64,000 nt of DNA. Source: Streptomyces sp. NBC_00525 (lineage in GTDB: Bacteria; Actinomycetota; Actinomycetes; Streptomycetales; Streptomycetaceae). The position numbers were made by a program, and so were the translations under genes. The notes beneath the pieces were generated by a model. It did not search any database. It was given only the letters and a program-made list of their open reading frames with translations, and was not told the origin of the DNA. The stretch lies in contig NZ_CP107834.1 of NCBI RefSeq assembly GCF_036346595.1, positions 6,014,001 through 6,078,000 on the forward strand. The letters run 5' to 3'. Shown in pieces: positions 25,997 through 34,293 of the stretch (positions are counted from its first letter, which is position 1; each line of letters starts with the position of its first letter).

Positions 25997-26962
25997 ATGG
26001 TGTACGGAGCACTTGACATCGGCGGGACGAAGATCGCCGGAGCGCTCGTCGACGAGGACGGCCACGTGGTCGTACGGGCCCGGCGCGCCACCCCGGCGCG
26101 ACGGCCGGCCGGGGAACTGGCCGCCGCCGTCACGGCCGTGCAGGACGAACTGGCGGTGCATCCGGCGTGGGCGGACCTCAGCTGCTTCGGCATAGCGAGC
26201 GCGGGCCCGGTGGACGCCGGCGCCGGCACGGTGAGTCCGGTCAACATCCCGGCCTGGCGCGGCTTTCCGCTCGTGGAGCTGGTGCGTACGCATCCGGCGA
26301 CGCCGGCGGGCATCCGGCCCGTGCTCGTCGGGGACGCGGTGGCGATGACCGCCGCCGAACACTGGCGCGGCGCGGCGCGCGGCGTCGCCAACGCCCTGTG
26401 CATGGTGGTCTCCACCGGGGTGGGCGGCGGGCTCGTCCTGGACGGCCGGGTGCACGCGGGCCGCACGGGCAACGCCGGTCACATCGGCCACATCACGGTG
26501 GACCTCGACGGGCCGCTCTGCCCCTGCGGCGCGCCCGGCTGCGTGGAGACCCGTGCCAGCGGCACCGCCATCGCCGCCCACGCCCGCGCCCTCGGCTGGA
26601 CCGCCCCGCCGGGCGTGCGGCCCGACGCCGCCGCGGTCGCCGGCGCGGCCGGGAACGGTGACGCGCGGGCGCGGGCCGCCTTCGACCGCGCCGCACAGGC
26701 CCTGGCCGCCGCGATCGCCGCCACGGCGGCCCTCGTCGAGCTGGACCGCGTGGTCATCGGCGGCGGCGTGGCCCAGGCGGGGGAGACCCTGTTCGCGCCC
26801 CTGCGTCACCACCTGGCGCGCTACGCGGTCCTGGACTTCGTCCGCGGCATACCGGTCCTGCCCGCCGCCCTCGCCCTGGACGCGGGCCTCATCGGCGCGG
26901 CGGCGACGGCGTCCGCCGGCAGGAGCGCGGGAGCGGGGAACGCACCGGCGCTCCTGCCCTGA
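25997..26962 (+). CDS. ROK-family sugar kinase, probable mannokinase
   Basis: 321 aa. The ATP-binding motif DIGGTKIAGAL is at the N terminus. The ROK zinc motif, His plus CPCGAPGCVE, lies near 160-185, and the catalytic Asp is probably in VLVGDAVAMT. ROK kinases phosphorylate glucose, mannose, fructose, allose or N-acetyl sugars. The next gene is mannose-6-phosphate isomerase and the locus degrades mannan, so mannose is the expected substrate; glucokinase or fructokinase activity is the alternative. ATG 25997 has GGAAGG upstream. It forms a two-gene unit with manA (62 bp apart), preceded by operator 2. Confidence 0.87.
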   Translation: MVYGALDIGGTKIAGALVDEDGHVVVRARRATPARRPAGELAAAVTAVQDELAVHPAWADLSCFGIASAGPVDAGAGTVSPVNIPAWRGFPLVELVRTHPATPAGIRPVLVGDAVAMTAAEHWRGAARGVANALCMVVSTGVGGGLVLDGRVHAGRTGNAGHIGHITVDLDGPLCPCGAPGCVETRASGTAIAAHARALGWTAPPGVRPDAAAVAGAAGNGDARARAAFDRAAQALAAAIAATAALVELDRVVIGGGVAQAGETLFAPLRHHLARYAVLDFVRGIPVLPAALALDAGLIGAAATASAGRSAGAGNAPALLP

Positions 26963-27024
26963 CCGGCCCCGTAACCGCCCCGCCGTGCGGGCAGCGCGCC
27001 CGCCGGCCTCGTAAGGAAGTCCTC

Positions 27025-28230
27025 ATGGAACCACTCGTCAACACCGTCCGCTCCTACCCCTGGGGCTCCCTCACCGCCCTGCCCCGGTTCCTGGGCGCCG
27101 AGCCCGACGGGCGCCCGCAGGCCGAGTTGTGGATGGGCGCGCATTCGGGCGCCCCCTCACTGGTCCGGCGCGGCACCGGACTCCGGCCGCTGGACGCCGT
27201 GATCGGGGCGGACCCGGCCGCCGAGCTGGGCGAGGCCGCGCTGCGCCGGTTCGGGGCACGGCTGCCCTTCCTGCTCAAGGTGCTCGCGGCCGGCGCGCCG
27301 CTCTCCCTCCAGGTGCACCCGGACCTGGCGCGGGCCGCGGCCGGCTTCCGGGCCGAGAACGCCGCCGGCATCCCGCTGGACGCCCCGCACCGCAGCTATC
27401 GCGACGACAACCACAAGCCGGAAATGGTCGTCGCGCTGGGCGAGTTCGAGGGGCTGTGCGGCTTCCGTCCGCCGCTGGAGTGCGCCGCGCTGCTGGCCGC
27501 GCTCGGGGTTCCCGAACTCGCGCCGCACTGCCAGATCCTGCGTACGCGGCCCGAGGAGTCCGCCCTGCGCACGGTGTTCGCCGCGTTCCTGGAGCCTCCC
27601 GCTGACCTCGTCGCGGCGGTGGCCGGGGCGGTCGCGCGCGGGGCGCGGGAGGAGGGCCCGCACCGGGCGGACCTGGTGCTGTACGACGCGGTCGCGCGGG
27701 CCTACCCGGGCGATGCCGGACTGCTCGCGGCACTGATGCTGCGGACCGTACGGCTGGCGCCCGGCGAGGGGCTGTTCCTGGGGGCCGGGGTGCCGCACGC
27801 CTATGTGCGGGGCCTGGCGGTCGAGGTCATGGCCGCGTCGGACAACGTGCTGCGCTGCGGCCTGACGGCCAAGCACATGGACCGGGCGGAGCTGCTGCGG
27901 GTGGTGCGGTTCGCCGCCCCGCCCGTACGCGTACTGACGCCGTCGGCGGACGGGCCGGAGGAGGTGTACCCGGCCCCGGTGGACGACTTCCGGCTCTCGC
28001 GGGTACGAGTGGCGGCCGGCGCTCCCGCCGTCGCCCTGGACGCGGCGGCGCCGCAGATCCTGCTCTGCACGCGCGGCGAGGCCCGTCTCGCCGCGGCGGG
28101 CGGCACGCTCACCCTCCGGCCGGGCTCCTCGGCGTACGCGCCGGCGGGGGAGCGGGTGACGGTGGGCGGGGACGGCGAGGTCTACCGCGCCACCGTCGGC
28201 ATCGGCCCCTGCGCGCACTCCGGCGCTTAA
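27025..28230 (+). CDS. manA: Type I mannose-6-phosphate isomerase
   Basis: 401 aa, a zinc-dependent cupin-fold enzyme interconverting mannose-6-phosphate and fructose-6-phosphate. The N-terminal start NTVRSYPWGS and zinc-ligand motif LSLQVHPD near 92-99 are characteristic, and the helical insert and C-terminal cupin are both present. Here it joins the mannan pathway to glycolysis. Streptomyces usually also carries a housekeeping manA near mannose-1-phosphate genes, so this would be a catabolic paralogue; that is inference. ATG 27025 has AAGGAAG upstream. A strong terminator with U-tract follows at 28246-28310. Confidence 0.92.
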   Translation: MEPLVNTVRSYPWGSLTALPRFLGAEPDGRPQAELWMGAHSGAPSLVRRGTGLRPLDAVIGADPAAELGEAALRRFGARLPFLLKVLAAGAPLSLQVHPDLARAAAGFRAENAAGIPLDAPHRSYRDDNHKPEMVVALGEFEGLCGFRPPLECAALLAALGVPELAPHCQILRTRPEESALRTVFAAFLEPPADLVAAVAGAVARGAREEGPHRADLVLYDAVARAYPGDAGLLAALMLRTVRLAPGEGLFLGAGVPHAYVRGLAVEVMAASDNVLRCGLTAKHMDRAELLRVVRFAAPPVRVLTPSADGPEEVYPAPVDDFRLSRVRVAAGAPAVALDAAAPQILLCTRGEARLAAAGGTLTLRPGSSAYAPAGERVTVGGDGEVYRATVGIGPCAHSGA

Positions 28231-28245
28231 CCGGTTTTGTGCAGC

Positions 28246-28316
28246 GCCGCCTCCCTCCGCGTATTCCCTTCCCCTGTTCGAAAGGGGCGGGAAGAGCGGA
28301 GGGAGGCGGCTTTTTC
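28246..28316 (+). terminator. Rho-independent terminator with U-tract after manA
   Basis: A 15-bp perfect outer stem (28246-28260 with 28296-28310) and an imperfect inner stem around GTTCGA are followed by TTTTTCC and more T. It acts on the plus strand, protecting the convergent permease genes. Confidence 0.9.
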
Positions 28317-28330
28317 CTTTTCGTGTTCCG

Positions 28331-29233
28331 TTACTTCGTCGCGCCCTGCGCGAAGCCGTTGTAGATGTAGCGCTGGAGGAACAGGAAGGCGATGAGCGTG
28401 GGGACGATGACGAGGACGGCGCCGGCCGAGATGTTCTCCCAGTGGGCGCCGAACGGCCCCTTGAAGCGGAACAGCGCGGTGGAGACCGTGCCGAGGTCCT
28501 GGGACGGCATGTAGAGGAAGGGGATGTAGAAGTCGTTGTAGACGGTGATCCCCTTGATGATCACCACGGTCGCGATCGCCGGCTTGAGCAGCGGCAGGAT
28601 GATCTTGCGGTAGATCGTGAACGAGTTCGCCCCGTCCAGCCGCGCGGCCTCGTCCAGGGACACCGGGATGCCCCGGATGAACTGCAGGAAGATGTAGATC
28701 GAGACGATGTCCGTACCCATGTAGAGCAGGATCGGCGCCCAGCGGGTGTCGAACAGGCCGAAGCCGTTGACCACCTGGAAGGTGGCGACCTGGGTGGTCA
28801 CGCCGGGCACGAGCGTGGCGACGAGGAACAGCGCCATGACGAGCTTCCTGGCCCGGAAGTGGAAGCGGTCGACGGCGTAGGCCGTCATCGAGCCGATGAG
28901 GACCGTGCCGGTGATCGAGAAGAGCAGGATGAACAGGGTGTTGCCGAACGCGGTGAGCATCCGGCCCTCGGAGAACGCGGTCGCGTAGTTGTCGAAGTTC
29001 AGCCAGTCGCCCGGCAGCGACAGCGCCCCGCCGTCGGCGGCCTCCGCCGAGGTCTTCAGCGAGGTGAGGAAGACGACGGCGAGCGGCAGGATCACCACCA
29101 GCGAGGCGACGACGAGCGACACGTAGACGAGGGTCTGCCCGATCCGGCCGCGCAGGCGGACCCGCCGGGGGCCGGGCAGGGGGCGGGAGCGGCCCGCGGT
29201 CTTCACGGGCGCGGTCCGCTGGGCCGTGGTCAT
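28331..29233 (-). CDS. Carbohydrate ABC transporter permease (MalG type)
   Basis: 300 aa, an inner-membrane permease with six predicted helices. The cytoplasmic EAA loop reads EAARLDGANSFTIYRKIILP, the coupling site for the ATPase. It is the second permease of the importer expected to carry mannooligosaccharides. ATG 29233 overlaps the stop of the first permease by 4 bp (ATGA). No ATPase is encoded here; Streptomyces CUT1 sugar importers generally share the MsiK ATPase encoded elsewhere. The gene ends the minus-strand SBP-permease-permease unit, facing manA tail to tail. Confidence 0.92.
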   Translation of the reverse strand: MTTAQRTAPVKTAGRSRPLPGPRRVRLRGRIGQTLVYVSLVVASLVVILPLAVVFLTSLKTSAEAADGGALSLPGDWLNFDNYATAFSEGRMLTAFGNTLFILLFSITGTVLIGSMTAYAVDRFHFRARKLVMALFLVATLVPGVTTQVATFQVVNGFGLFDTRWAPILLYMGTDIVSIYIFLQFIRGIPVSLDEAARLDGANSFTIYRKIILPLLKPAIATVVIIKGITVYNDFYIPFLYMPSQDLGTVSTALFRFKGPFGAHWENISAGAVLVIVPTLIAFLFLQRYIYNGFAQGATK

Positions 29234-30201
29234 ACGAGGTCCACCTTTTCGTCGGGCACGAGCCGGCGCTGGATCCAGGTGATCAGCAGCACGATCAGCA
29301 GCAGCACCACGGCGGCGGCCGATGCCAGCCCGGTCTTGTTGAACTGGAACGCGAGCTTCACGGTCTGGATGACGAAGGTCGAGGTGCCGGTCGCACCGCC
29401 GGTCATGATCCACGGAATCTCGAACACCGCGAGCGACCCGGAGACCGCGAGGATGACGCTCAGGCTCAGCACGGGCCGGATGCTCGGGGCGATGATGTGC
29501 CGGAACTGGTCCCACTTGGTCGCGCCGTCCAGCTGGGCCGCCTCGTACAGCTCGCCCGGAATGGACTGGATGGCACCGAGGAACAGCACGAAGTTGAGGC
29601 CGGTGTAGCGCCACACCGAGACGCCGGCCAGCGAGGTGTTGGCCGATTCCGGGTCGCCCAGCCAGGCGTGGTCCGGGTCCTGGCCGAACCAGGAGAGCAC
29701 CGTGTCCAGGGTGCCGCCGTCCTGGAAGAAGTACAGGAACACGAAACCGATGGCCACGCCGTTGATGAGGTAGGGGAAGAAGAGCAGCCCCTTGAACAGG
29801 TTCCGGAACCGCAGATCGAAGCTGAGCACGGTGGCGAAGTACAGCGCGATCACGATCTGGAACGCCGAGGCCGCCAGGTAGTAGAAGCTCACGAAGAACA
29901 CCCGGAACAGCTCGGGCCGGGTGAAGATCTGGACGTAGTTGTCCACGCCGGTGAAGTTCCGGTCGGGGCTGATCCCGTCCCAGTCCGTGAAGCTGTAGTA
30001 GAGCATGTTGCCCACGGGCACGTAGGTGAACGTGATCAGCAGGGCCAGCGGCGCCACCAGGAACAGCCAGGGCGTGGCGCGGCGGAGCAGCCGGCCCCGG
30101 CCGCCGCCTGTGCGTGGGCCGGCGCCGGTGGCGGAGGGTCCGCGGCGCTGGGGCGTCGCACGGTGCGTTCTCACGCTCACCGCCTCGGTCGTCTCGGTCA
30201 T
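29230..30201 (-). CDS. Carbohydrate ABC transporter permease (MalF type)
   Basis: 323 aa. After a basic, Arg/Pro-rich cytoplasmic leader of about 40 residues come six membrane segments. The EAA loop is EAAQLDGATKWDQFRHIIAP. It pairs with the downstream MalG-type permease to form the channel. ATG 30201 has GAAAGG upstream, and the gene lies 88 bp after the SBP gene in the same operon. Confidence 0.92.
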   Translation of the reverse strand: MTETTEAVSVRTHRATPQRRGPSATGAGPRTGGGRGRLLRRATPWLFLVAPLALLITFTYVPVGNMLYYSFTDWDGISPDRNFTGVDNYVQIFTRPELFRVFFVSFYYLAASAFQIVIALYFATVLSFDLRFRNLFKGLLFFPYLINGVAIGFVFLYFFQDGGTLDTVLSWFGQDPDHAWLGDPESANTSLAGVSVWRYTGLNFVLFLGAIQSIPGELYEAAQLDGATKWDQFRHIIAPSIRPVLSLSVILAVSGSLAVFEIPWIMTGGATGTSTFVIQTVKLAFQFNKTGLASAAAVVLLLIVLLITWIQRRLVPDEKVDLV

Positions 30202-30289
30202 GTCGGGCCTTTCGTCATCCGCGTCGGTCGTACGGGGTGCGCCGGGCGCGGGCCCCGGCCGGTGTCGTCCGGCCGGGGCCCGCGCCGGT

Positions 30290-31609
30290 TCAGGAGCCGA
30301 TGGTCTTCGCGGCGTCGTCCCACTTCTTGTTCAGCTCGGTGAAGTAGCTCTCGGCGCTGCCCTTCTGCGCGCCGCGCGCGATGTCGACCAGCTTCTGGCG
30401 GTAGTCGGGCTTGTTGAGGCCGATCTCGGCGGCGTTGTCGATGTCGTTGACCGTGCCGGTTTTGGCCTCCGAGCGCTCCACGAAGGTGACATCGTTGTCA
30501 ACGAATTCCTTGAGGGTGTCGGGCATGGGGGCCGACTTAAGGGTGGGCACGGCGCCCTCCTTCACGGAGTAGCCGGACTTCTCCGTGAACCAGTCGATCC
30601 AGGCGCGGGCCGCCTCCTTGTGGTCCGAGTGGATGTTGACGGCCTGCTGGTAGTCCGACACCAGGGTGGAGCACTGCCCCTCCTCGCGCTGGACGGGCAC
30701 CGGCATGTATCCGATGTCGTCGGGGTTGCCGCCCGCCTGCTCGGCGGCGTCCCGCATCTGGCTGATGGCCCAGGAGCCGACCATCATGGAGCCGATCTCG
30801 CCCTTGGCGAGCTTGCTCTTGGACGCCTCCCAGTTGGTGGTGCTCGGGTCCTTCTCGGAGAGCCCGTCCTCGACGATGTCGAACAGCAGGGTGTCGATCA
30901 CGCGCAGCTCGCTGCCGGGCTTCCACGGGGAGACGGGCCCGGCCAGCTTGTTGTTCGCCTCCGCGTCGCACGTGACGGAGCCGATGTTGGCGGACCACTG
31001 GACCAGCGGCCAGCCGTCCTTGAAGTTGGTGTAGTACGGCACGGAGCCGGTCTTCGCCTTGATCGCCTTCAGGTCCGCGAGGAACTCCTCCGGAGAGGCG
31101 GGCCAGTCGGTGATGCCGGCCTTCTTCCAGAGGGCCTTGTTGTAGACGAAGCCGTTGGCGGTGCCGAACTGGGCGATGCCGTAGGTCTTTCCGTTGACCT
31201 CGGACTTGTCGCTGAAGCGGTACTTGTCGGCCATCTCGATGGACGAGCCGAGCGGGGCGAAGAACTTGGGGTAGTCGTTCTTGGCGACCGCGGCCGGGAT
31301 CATCAGGACGTCGCCGTACTCGTCCGTGTTCATCCGGATCTTGACTTCGCCCTCGTAGTCGGTGAGGCCCTCGAACTTCACCTCGATCTTGGGGTAGACC
31401 TTGTTGAACTCCGCCGCGTAGGCCTTCATCGCCCCGTTCTTGATCAGGTCCGTCCGCTGTGTCAGGACCGTGATGGTGCCGCTCGCGCTGCCCGGGTCGG
31501 CCGGGGCCGAGGCCGTCTCCGTGGACGGTGTGCCGCCGCCCCCGCATCCCGTGACGGTCAGTGCCGCGACGGCCAAAAACGTACCTGTGAGTGTCCTGGT
31601 CTTCCCCAT
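30290..31609 (-). CDS. Extracellular sugar-binding lipoprotein of an ABC importer
   Basis: 439 aa. A lipoprotein signal peptide with lipobox VTGC (Cys22) and a Gly/Ser/Thr-rich tether precede a CUT1-type solute-binding domain. It would capture mannooligosaccharides produced by the GH5 mannanase; the ligand is inferred from context. ATG 31609 has GAAGGAG. Codons 370-374 (GTT GAC AAC GAT GTC, 30502-30488) form a one-mismatch copy of the locus operator and use third-position T codons that are uncommon here. It is divergent from the beta-mannosidase gene. Confidence 0.92.
   Translation of the reverse strand: MGKTRTLTGTFLAVAALTVTGCGGGGTPSTETASAPADPGSASGTITVLTQRTDLIKNGAMKAYAAEFNKVYPKIEVKFEGLTDYEGEVKIRMNTDEYGDVLMIPAAVAKNDYPKFFAPLGSSIEMADKYRFSDKSEVNGKTYGIAQFGTANGFVYNKALWKKAGITDWPASPEEFLADLKAIKAKTGSVPYYTNFKDGWPLVQWSANIGSVTCDAEANNKLAGPVSPWKPGSELRVIDTLLFDIVEDGLSEKDPSTTNWEASKSKLAKGEIGSMMVGSWAISQMRDAAEQAGGNPDDIGYMPVPVQREEGQCSTLVSDYQQAVNIHSDHKEAARAWIDWFTEKSGYSVKEGAVPTLKSAPMPDTLKEFVDNDVTFVERSEAKTGTVNDIDNAAEIGLNKPDYRQKLVDIARGAQKGSAESYFTELNKKWDDAAKTIGS
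30488..30499. promoter_or_regulatory. Intragenic near-operator (GACATCGTTGTC) in the SBP gene
   Basis: It differs from GACAACGTTGTC at one base. It lies 1,110 nt into the SBP coding region, almost mirroring the perfect copy 1,170 nt into the divergent mannosidase gene. Confidence 0.5.
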
Positions 31610-31878
31610 GTGCCCTGCTCCTTCGGACGGCGGCTCGGGTCTGTGCCGGATGTCGGCACTATGACAGGAGAGAAGTGAACCGGTAAAGCTCTTGTTTCCC
31701 CTGAGATGCAGAATCGTTACCGGGGTTCACGTTTCCGCAGGTAGAAGGTCGTGTGGTTCTGCGGGCGTGTGACCACATGAGGACTAGACCGGTTTATGGA
31801 CAGAGGTCGATCGACAGGTTAAGTTGTGCCGCGTCGTACATCTGTCACCGTGCGCACTGGGCCGATTGGAGCCGCACC
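31610..31878. promoter_or_regulatory. Divergent promoter region of transporter and mannosidase, with imperfect inverted repeat
   Basis: This 269-bp gene-free region must hold two divergent promoters. The perfect GACAACGTTGTC operator is absent. Instead GTGAACCGGTAA (31675-31686) and TTACCGGGGTTCAC (31717-31730) form an imperfect inverted repeat differing by two extra bases. ACCGGT recurs at 31788-31793, and GTCGATCGAC at 31806-31815 is a palindrome. Any of these might bind a second regulator. The region is noticeably richer in A and T than its surroundings. Confidence 0.5.
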
Positions 31879-34293
31879 ATGAAGGACATCACCCCGCTCA
31901 CCGAAGGCTGGAACCTGCGCTACGACCAAGCGCTGCTGCCGGCCTCGGTACCCGGCTGCGTCCACACCGACCTGCTCGCGGCGGACGTCATCCCCGACCC
32001 CTTCCTCGACCGCAACGAGACCGAGGTCGCCTGGGTCGGCCGACGCGCGTGGACCTACCTCACCGACGTGTCGCACCGGAGCGCGCACGAGCGCACCGAC
32101 CTCGTCTTCGACGGCCTGGACACCGCCGCCCGGATCACTTTCGACGGGCGCGAGCTGGGCACCACCCGCAACATGCACCGCACCCACCGGTTCGACGCCA
32201 CCGGCCTGACCGGCCGGCTGGAGGTGCGGTTCGCCTCCGCGTACGAGGAGGCCGAGGCCGTCCGGGCCCTCACCGGCGACCGGCCCAACGTCTACCCCGA
32301 ACCCTTCCAGTACATCCGCAAGATGGCGTGCTCCTTCGGCTGGGACTGGGGCCCGACGCTCGTCACCGCCGGCATCTGGCGCCCCGTACGCCTGGAGCAC
32401 TGGTCCACCGCGCGCCTCGCCTCCGTCCGCCCCCTCGTCACCGCGGACGGCGCGACCGGGACCGTCGAGGTGCGGCTGCGCGTCGAGCGCACCGCGTCCG
32501 GGGCGGGCGCCGAGCTGCGGGCCCGCGCCACCGTCGCCGGAGCCGAGACGGAGGTCCGCCTCGAGGGCGACGAGGCCGTGCTGCGGCTGACCGCGGACCG
32601 GCCCCGGCTGTGGTGGCCGCGCGGCTACGGCGACCAGCCCCTGTACGACCTCGACATCACCCTGCTCGACGCCACCGGCCCGCTCGACACCTGGCACCGG
32701 CGCATCGGCTTCCGCACCGTCGAGGTGGACCGCGCCCCCGACGAGCACGGCACCGGCTTCACCCTCGTCGTCAACGGCGTCCGCGTGTTCGCCCGGGGCG
32801 TCAACTGGATACCCGACGACGTCTTCCCCTCGCGCGTCACCCCCGAGCGCTACCGCACCCGGCTGCGCCAGGCCGCCGACGCCAACGTGGACCTGGTCCG
32901 CATCTGGGGCGGCGGCATCTACGAGGACGAGGCGTTCTACGACGCCTGCGACGAGCTGGGACTGATGGTGTGGCAGGACTTCCTCTTCGCCTGCGCCGCC
33001 TACCCCGAGGAACAGCCCCTGCGCGGCGAGATCGAGGCCGAGGCCCGCGACAACGTTGTCCGGCTCATGCCGCACCCCAGCCTGGTCCTGTGGAACGGCA
33101 ACAACGAGAACCTCTGGGGCTTCCGCGACTGGGACTGGGAGGAGCCGCTCGCCGGTGACTCCTGGGGCGAGGGCTACTACCTCGGCGTCCTGCCCCGCAT
33201 CGTCGCCGAACTCGACCCCACCCGCGCCTACACCGCCGGCAGCCCCTGGTCCGGCTCCTGGGACCACCACCCCAACGACCCCGCCCACGGCACCCACCAC
33301 TCCTGGGAGGTGTGGAACCGGCAGGACTACGCCGAGTACCGCGCCGACGTGCCCCGGTTCGTCGCCGAGTTCGGCTGGCAGGCGCCCCCCGCGATGGCCA
33401 CCCTCCGCCGCGCCCTGCCCGGCGAGGAACCGGCCGCCGACTCGCCCGGCATGCTCCACCACCAGAAGGCCGAGGACGGCAACGGCAAGCTCGACCGCGG
33501 GATCGCCCGCCACTTCGCCCCGCCCGAGGGCGACTTCGACCGCTGGCACTACCTGACCCAGCTCGTCCAGGCCCGCGCCGTCGCCACCGGCATCGAGCAC
33601 TGGCGCTCCCACTGGCCGGTCTGCGCCGGCACCGTCGTCTGGCAGCTCAACGACTGCTGGCCGGTCAGCTCCTGGGCCGCGATCGACGGCGACGGCCGCC
33701 CCAAGCCGCTCCACCACGAACTGCGCCGGGTGTACGCGGACCGCCTGCTGACCCTGCACCCCGACGGCGACGGCGACGGTGCGGGCGCGGGCGTGGTGCT
33801 CGCGGTGATCAACCAGTCCGCGACGCCCTGGCGCACCGAGGTGACCCTGTCCCGCACCGGGGCGGACGGCGCGCTCAACGGCCGGGAGGTGCGGGAGGTG
33901 ACGGTCGCCGCGCGCTCCGTCGTCCGCCTGGCCGTGCCCGCCGGACTCGTACCGGCCGGCAGCGCCACCGAGTTCCTCGTCGCCGACGCCGAAGGGCTGC
34001 GGGCCACCTGGTTCCCGGTGCCCGACAAGGAGTTCGACTACCCGGAGCCGTCCTTCGACGTGACCGTGGAACCCGCCCCGGACGGCGGTGGTAACGTCCG
34101 CGTGGTGGTCAACGCGCACACCCTCGTCAGGGATCTTCTCCTCCAGGCCGACCGGCTCGACCCCGCTGCCGCGGCCGACCGCGGCCTCGTCACCCTGCTC
34201 CCCGGCGAACAGGCCGTCATCGGGATCGACGGCTGCGGCGACGTGAGCGCCGACGACGTGCGCGCCGCCCTGTTCTGCGTGGGCACGAAGTGA
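31879..34293 (+). CDS. GH2 beta-mannosidase
   Basis: 804 aa, no signal peptide, hence cytoplasmic. An N-terminal sugar-binding jelly-roll (about 1-165), immunoglobulin-like domain and TIM barrel follow the GH2 order. Acid/base Glu410 is in WNGNNEN and nucleophile Glu497 in FVAEFGW; the first helix region GWNLRYDQALLPASVPGCVH is typical of beta-mannosidases rather than beta-galactosidases. It releases mannose from the non-reducing end of imported mannooligosaccharides. ATG 31879 follows GGAG; the frame is open upstream but no family homology is seen there. Codons 391-394 (GAC AAC GTT GTC) are a perfect copy of the locus operator. It is coupled to the LacI gene by a 4-bp overlap. Confidence 0.92.
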   Translation: MKDITPLTEGWNLRYDQALLPASVPGCVHTDLLAADVIPDPFLDRNETEVAWVGRRAWTYLTDVSHRSAHERTDLVFDGLDTAARITFDGRELGTTRNMHRTHRFDATGLTGRLEVRFASAYEEAEAVRALTGDRPNVYPEPFQYIRKMACSFGWDWGPTLVTAGIWRPVRLEHWSTARLASVRPLVTADGATGTVEVRLRVERTASGAGAELRARATVAGAETEVRLEGDEAVLRLTADRPRLWWPRGYGDQPLYDLDITLLDATGPLDTWHRRIGFRTVEVDRAPDEHGTGFTLVVNGVRVFARGVNWIPDDVFPSRVTPERYRTRLRQAADANVDLVRIWGGGIYEDEAFYDACDELGLMVWQDFLFACAAYPEEQPLRGEIEAEARDNVVRLMPHPSLVLWNGNNENLWGFRDWDWEEPLAGDSWGEGYYLGVLPRIVAELDPTRAYTAGSPWSGSWDHHPNDPAHGTHHSWEVWNRQDYAEYRADVPRFVAEFGWQAPPAMATLRRALPGEEPAADSPGMLHHQKAEDGNGKLDRGIARHFAPPEGDFDRWHYLTQLVQARAVATGIEHWRSHWPVCAGTVVWQLNDCWPVSSWAAIDGDGRPKPLHHELRRVYADRLLTLHPDGDGDGAGAGVVLAVINQSATPWRTEVTLSRTGADGALNGREVREVTVAARSVVRLAVPAGLVPAGSATEFLVADAEGLRATWFPVPDKEFDYPEPSFDVTVEPAPDGGGNVRVVVNAHTLVRDLLLQADRLDPAAAADRGLVTLLPGEQAVIGIDGCGDVSADDVRAALFCVGTK
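33049..33060. promoter_or_regulatory. Intragenic operator GACAACGTTGTC in the mannosidase gene
   Basis: A perfect palindrome falling exactly on codon boundaries for Asp-Asn-Val-Val. The GTT valine codon is uncommon in this DNA, which suggests selection on the site rather than on the protein alone. Confidence 0.55.

Noticed and set aside
27842..27853. GACAACGTGCTG inside manA as another operator
   Set aside because: Only one half matches; GACAAC is a common Asp-Asn codon pair here.
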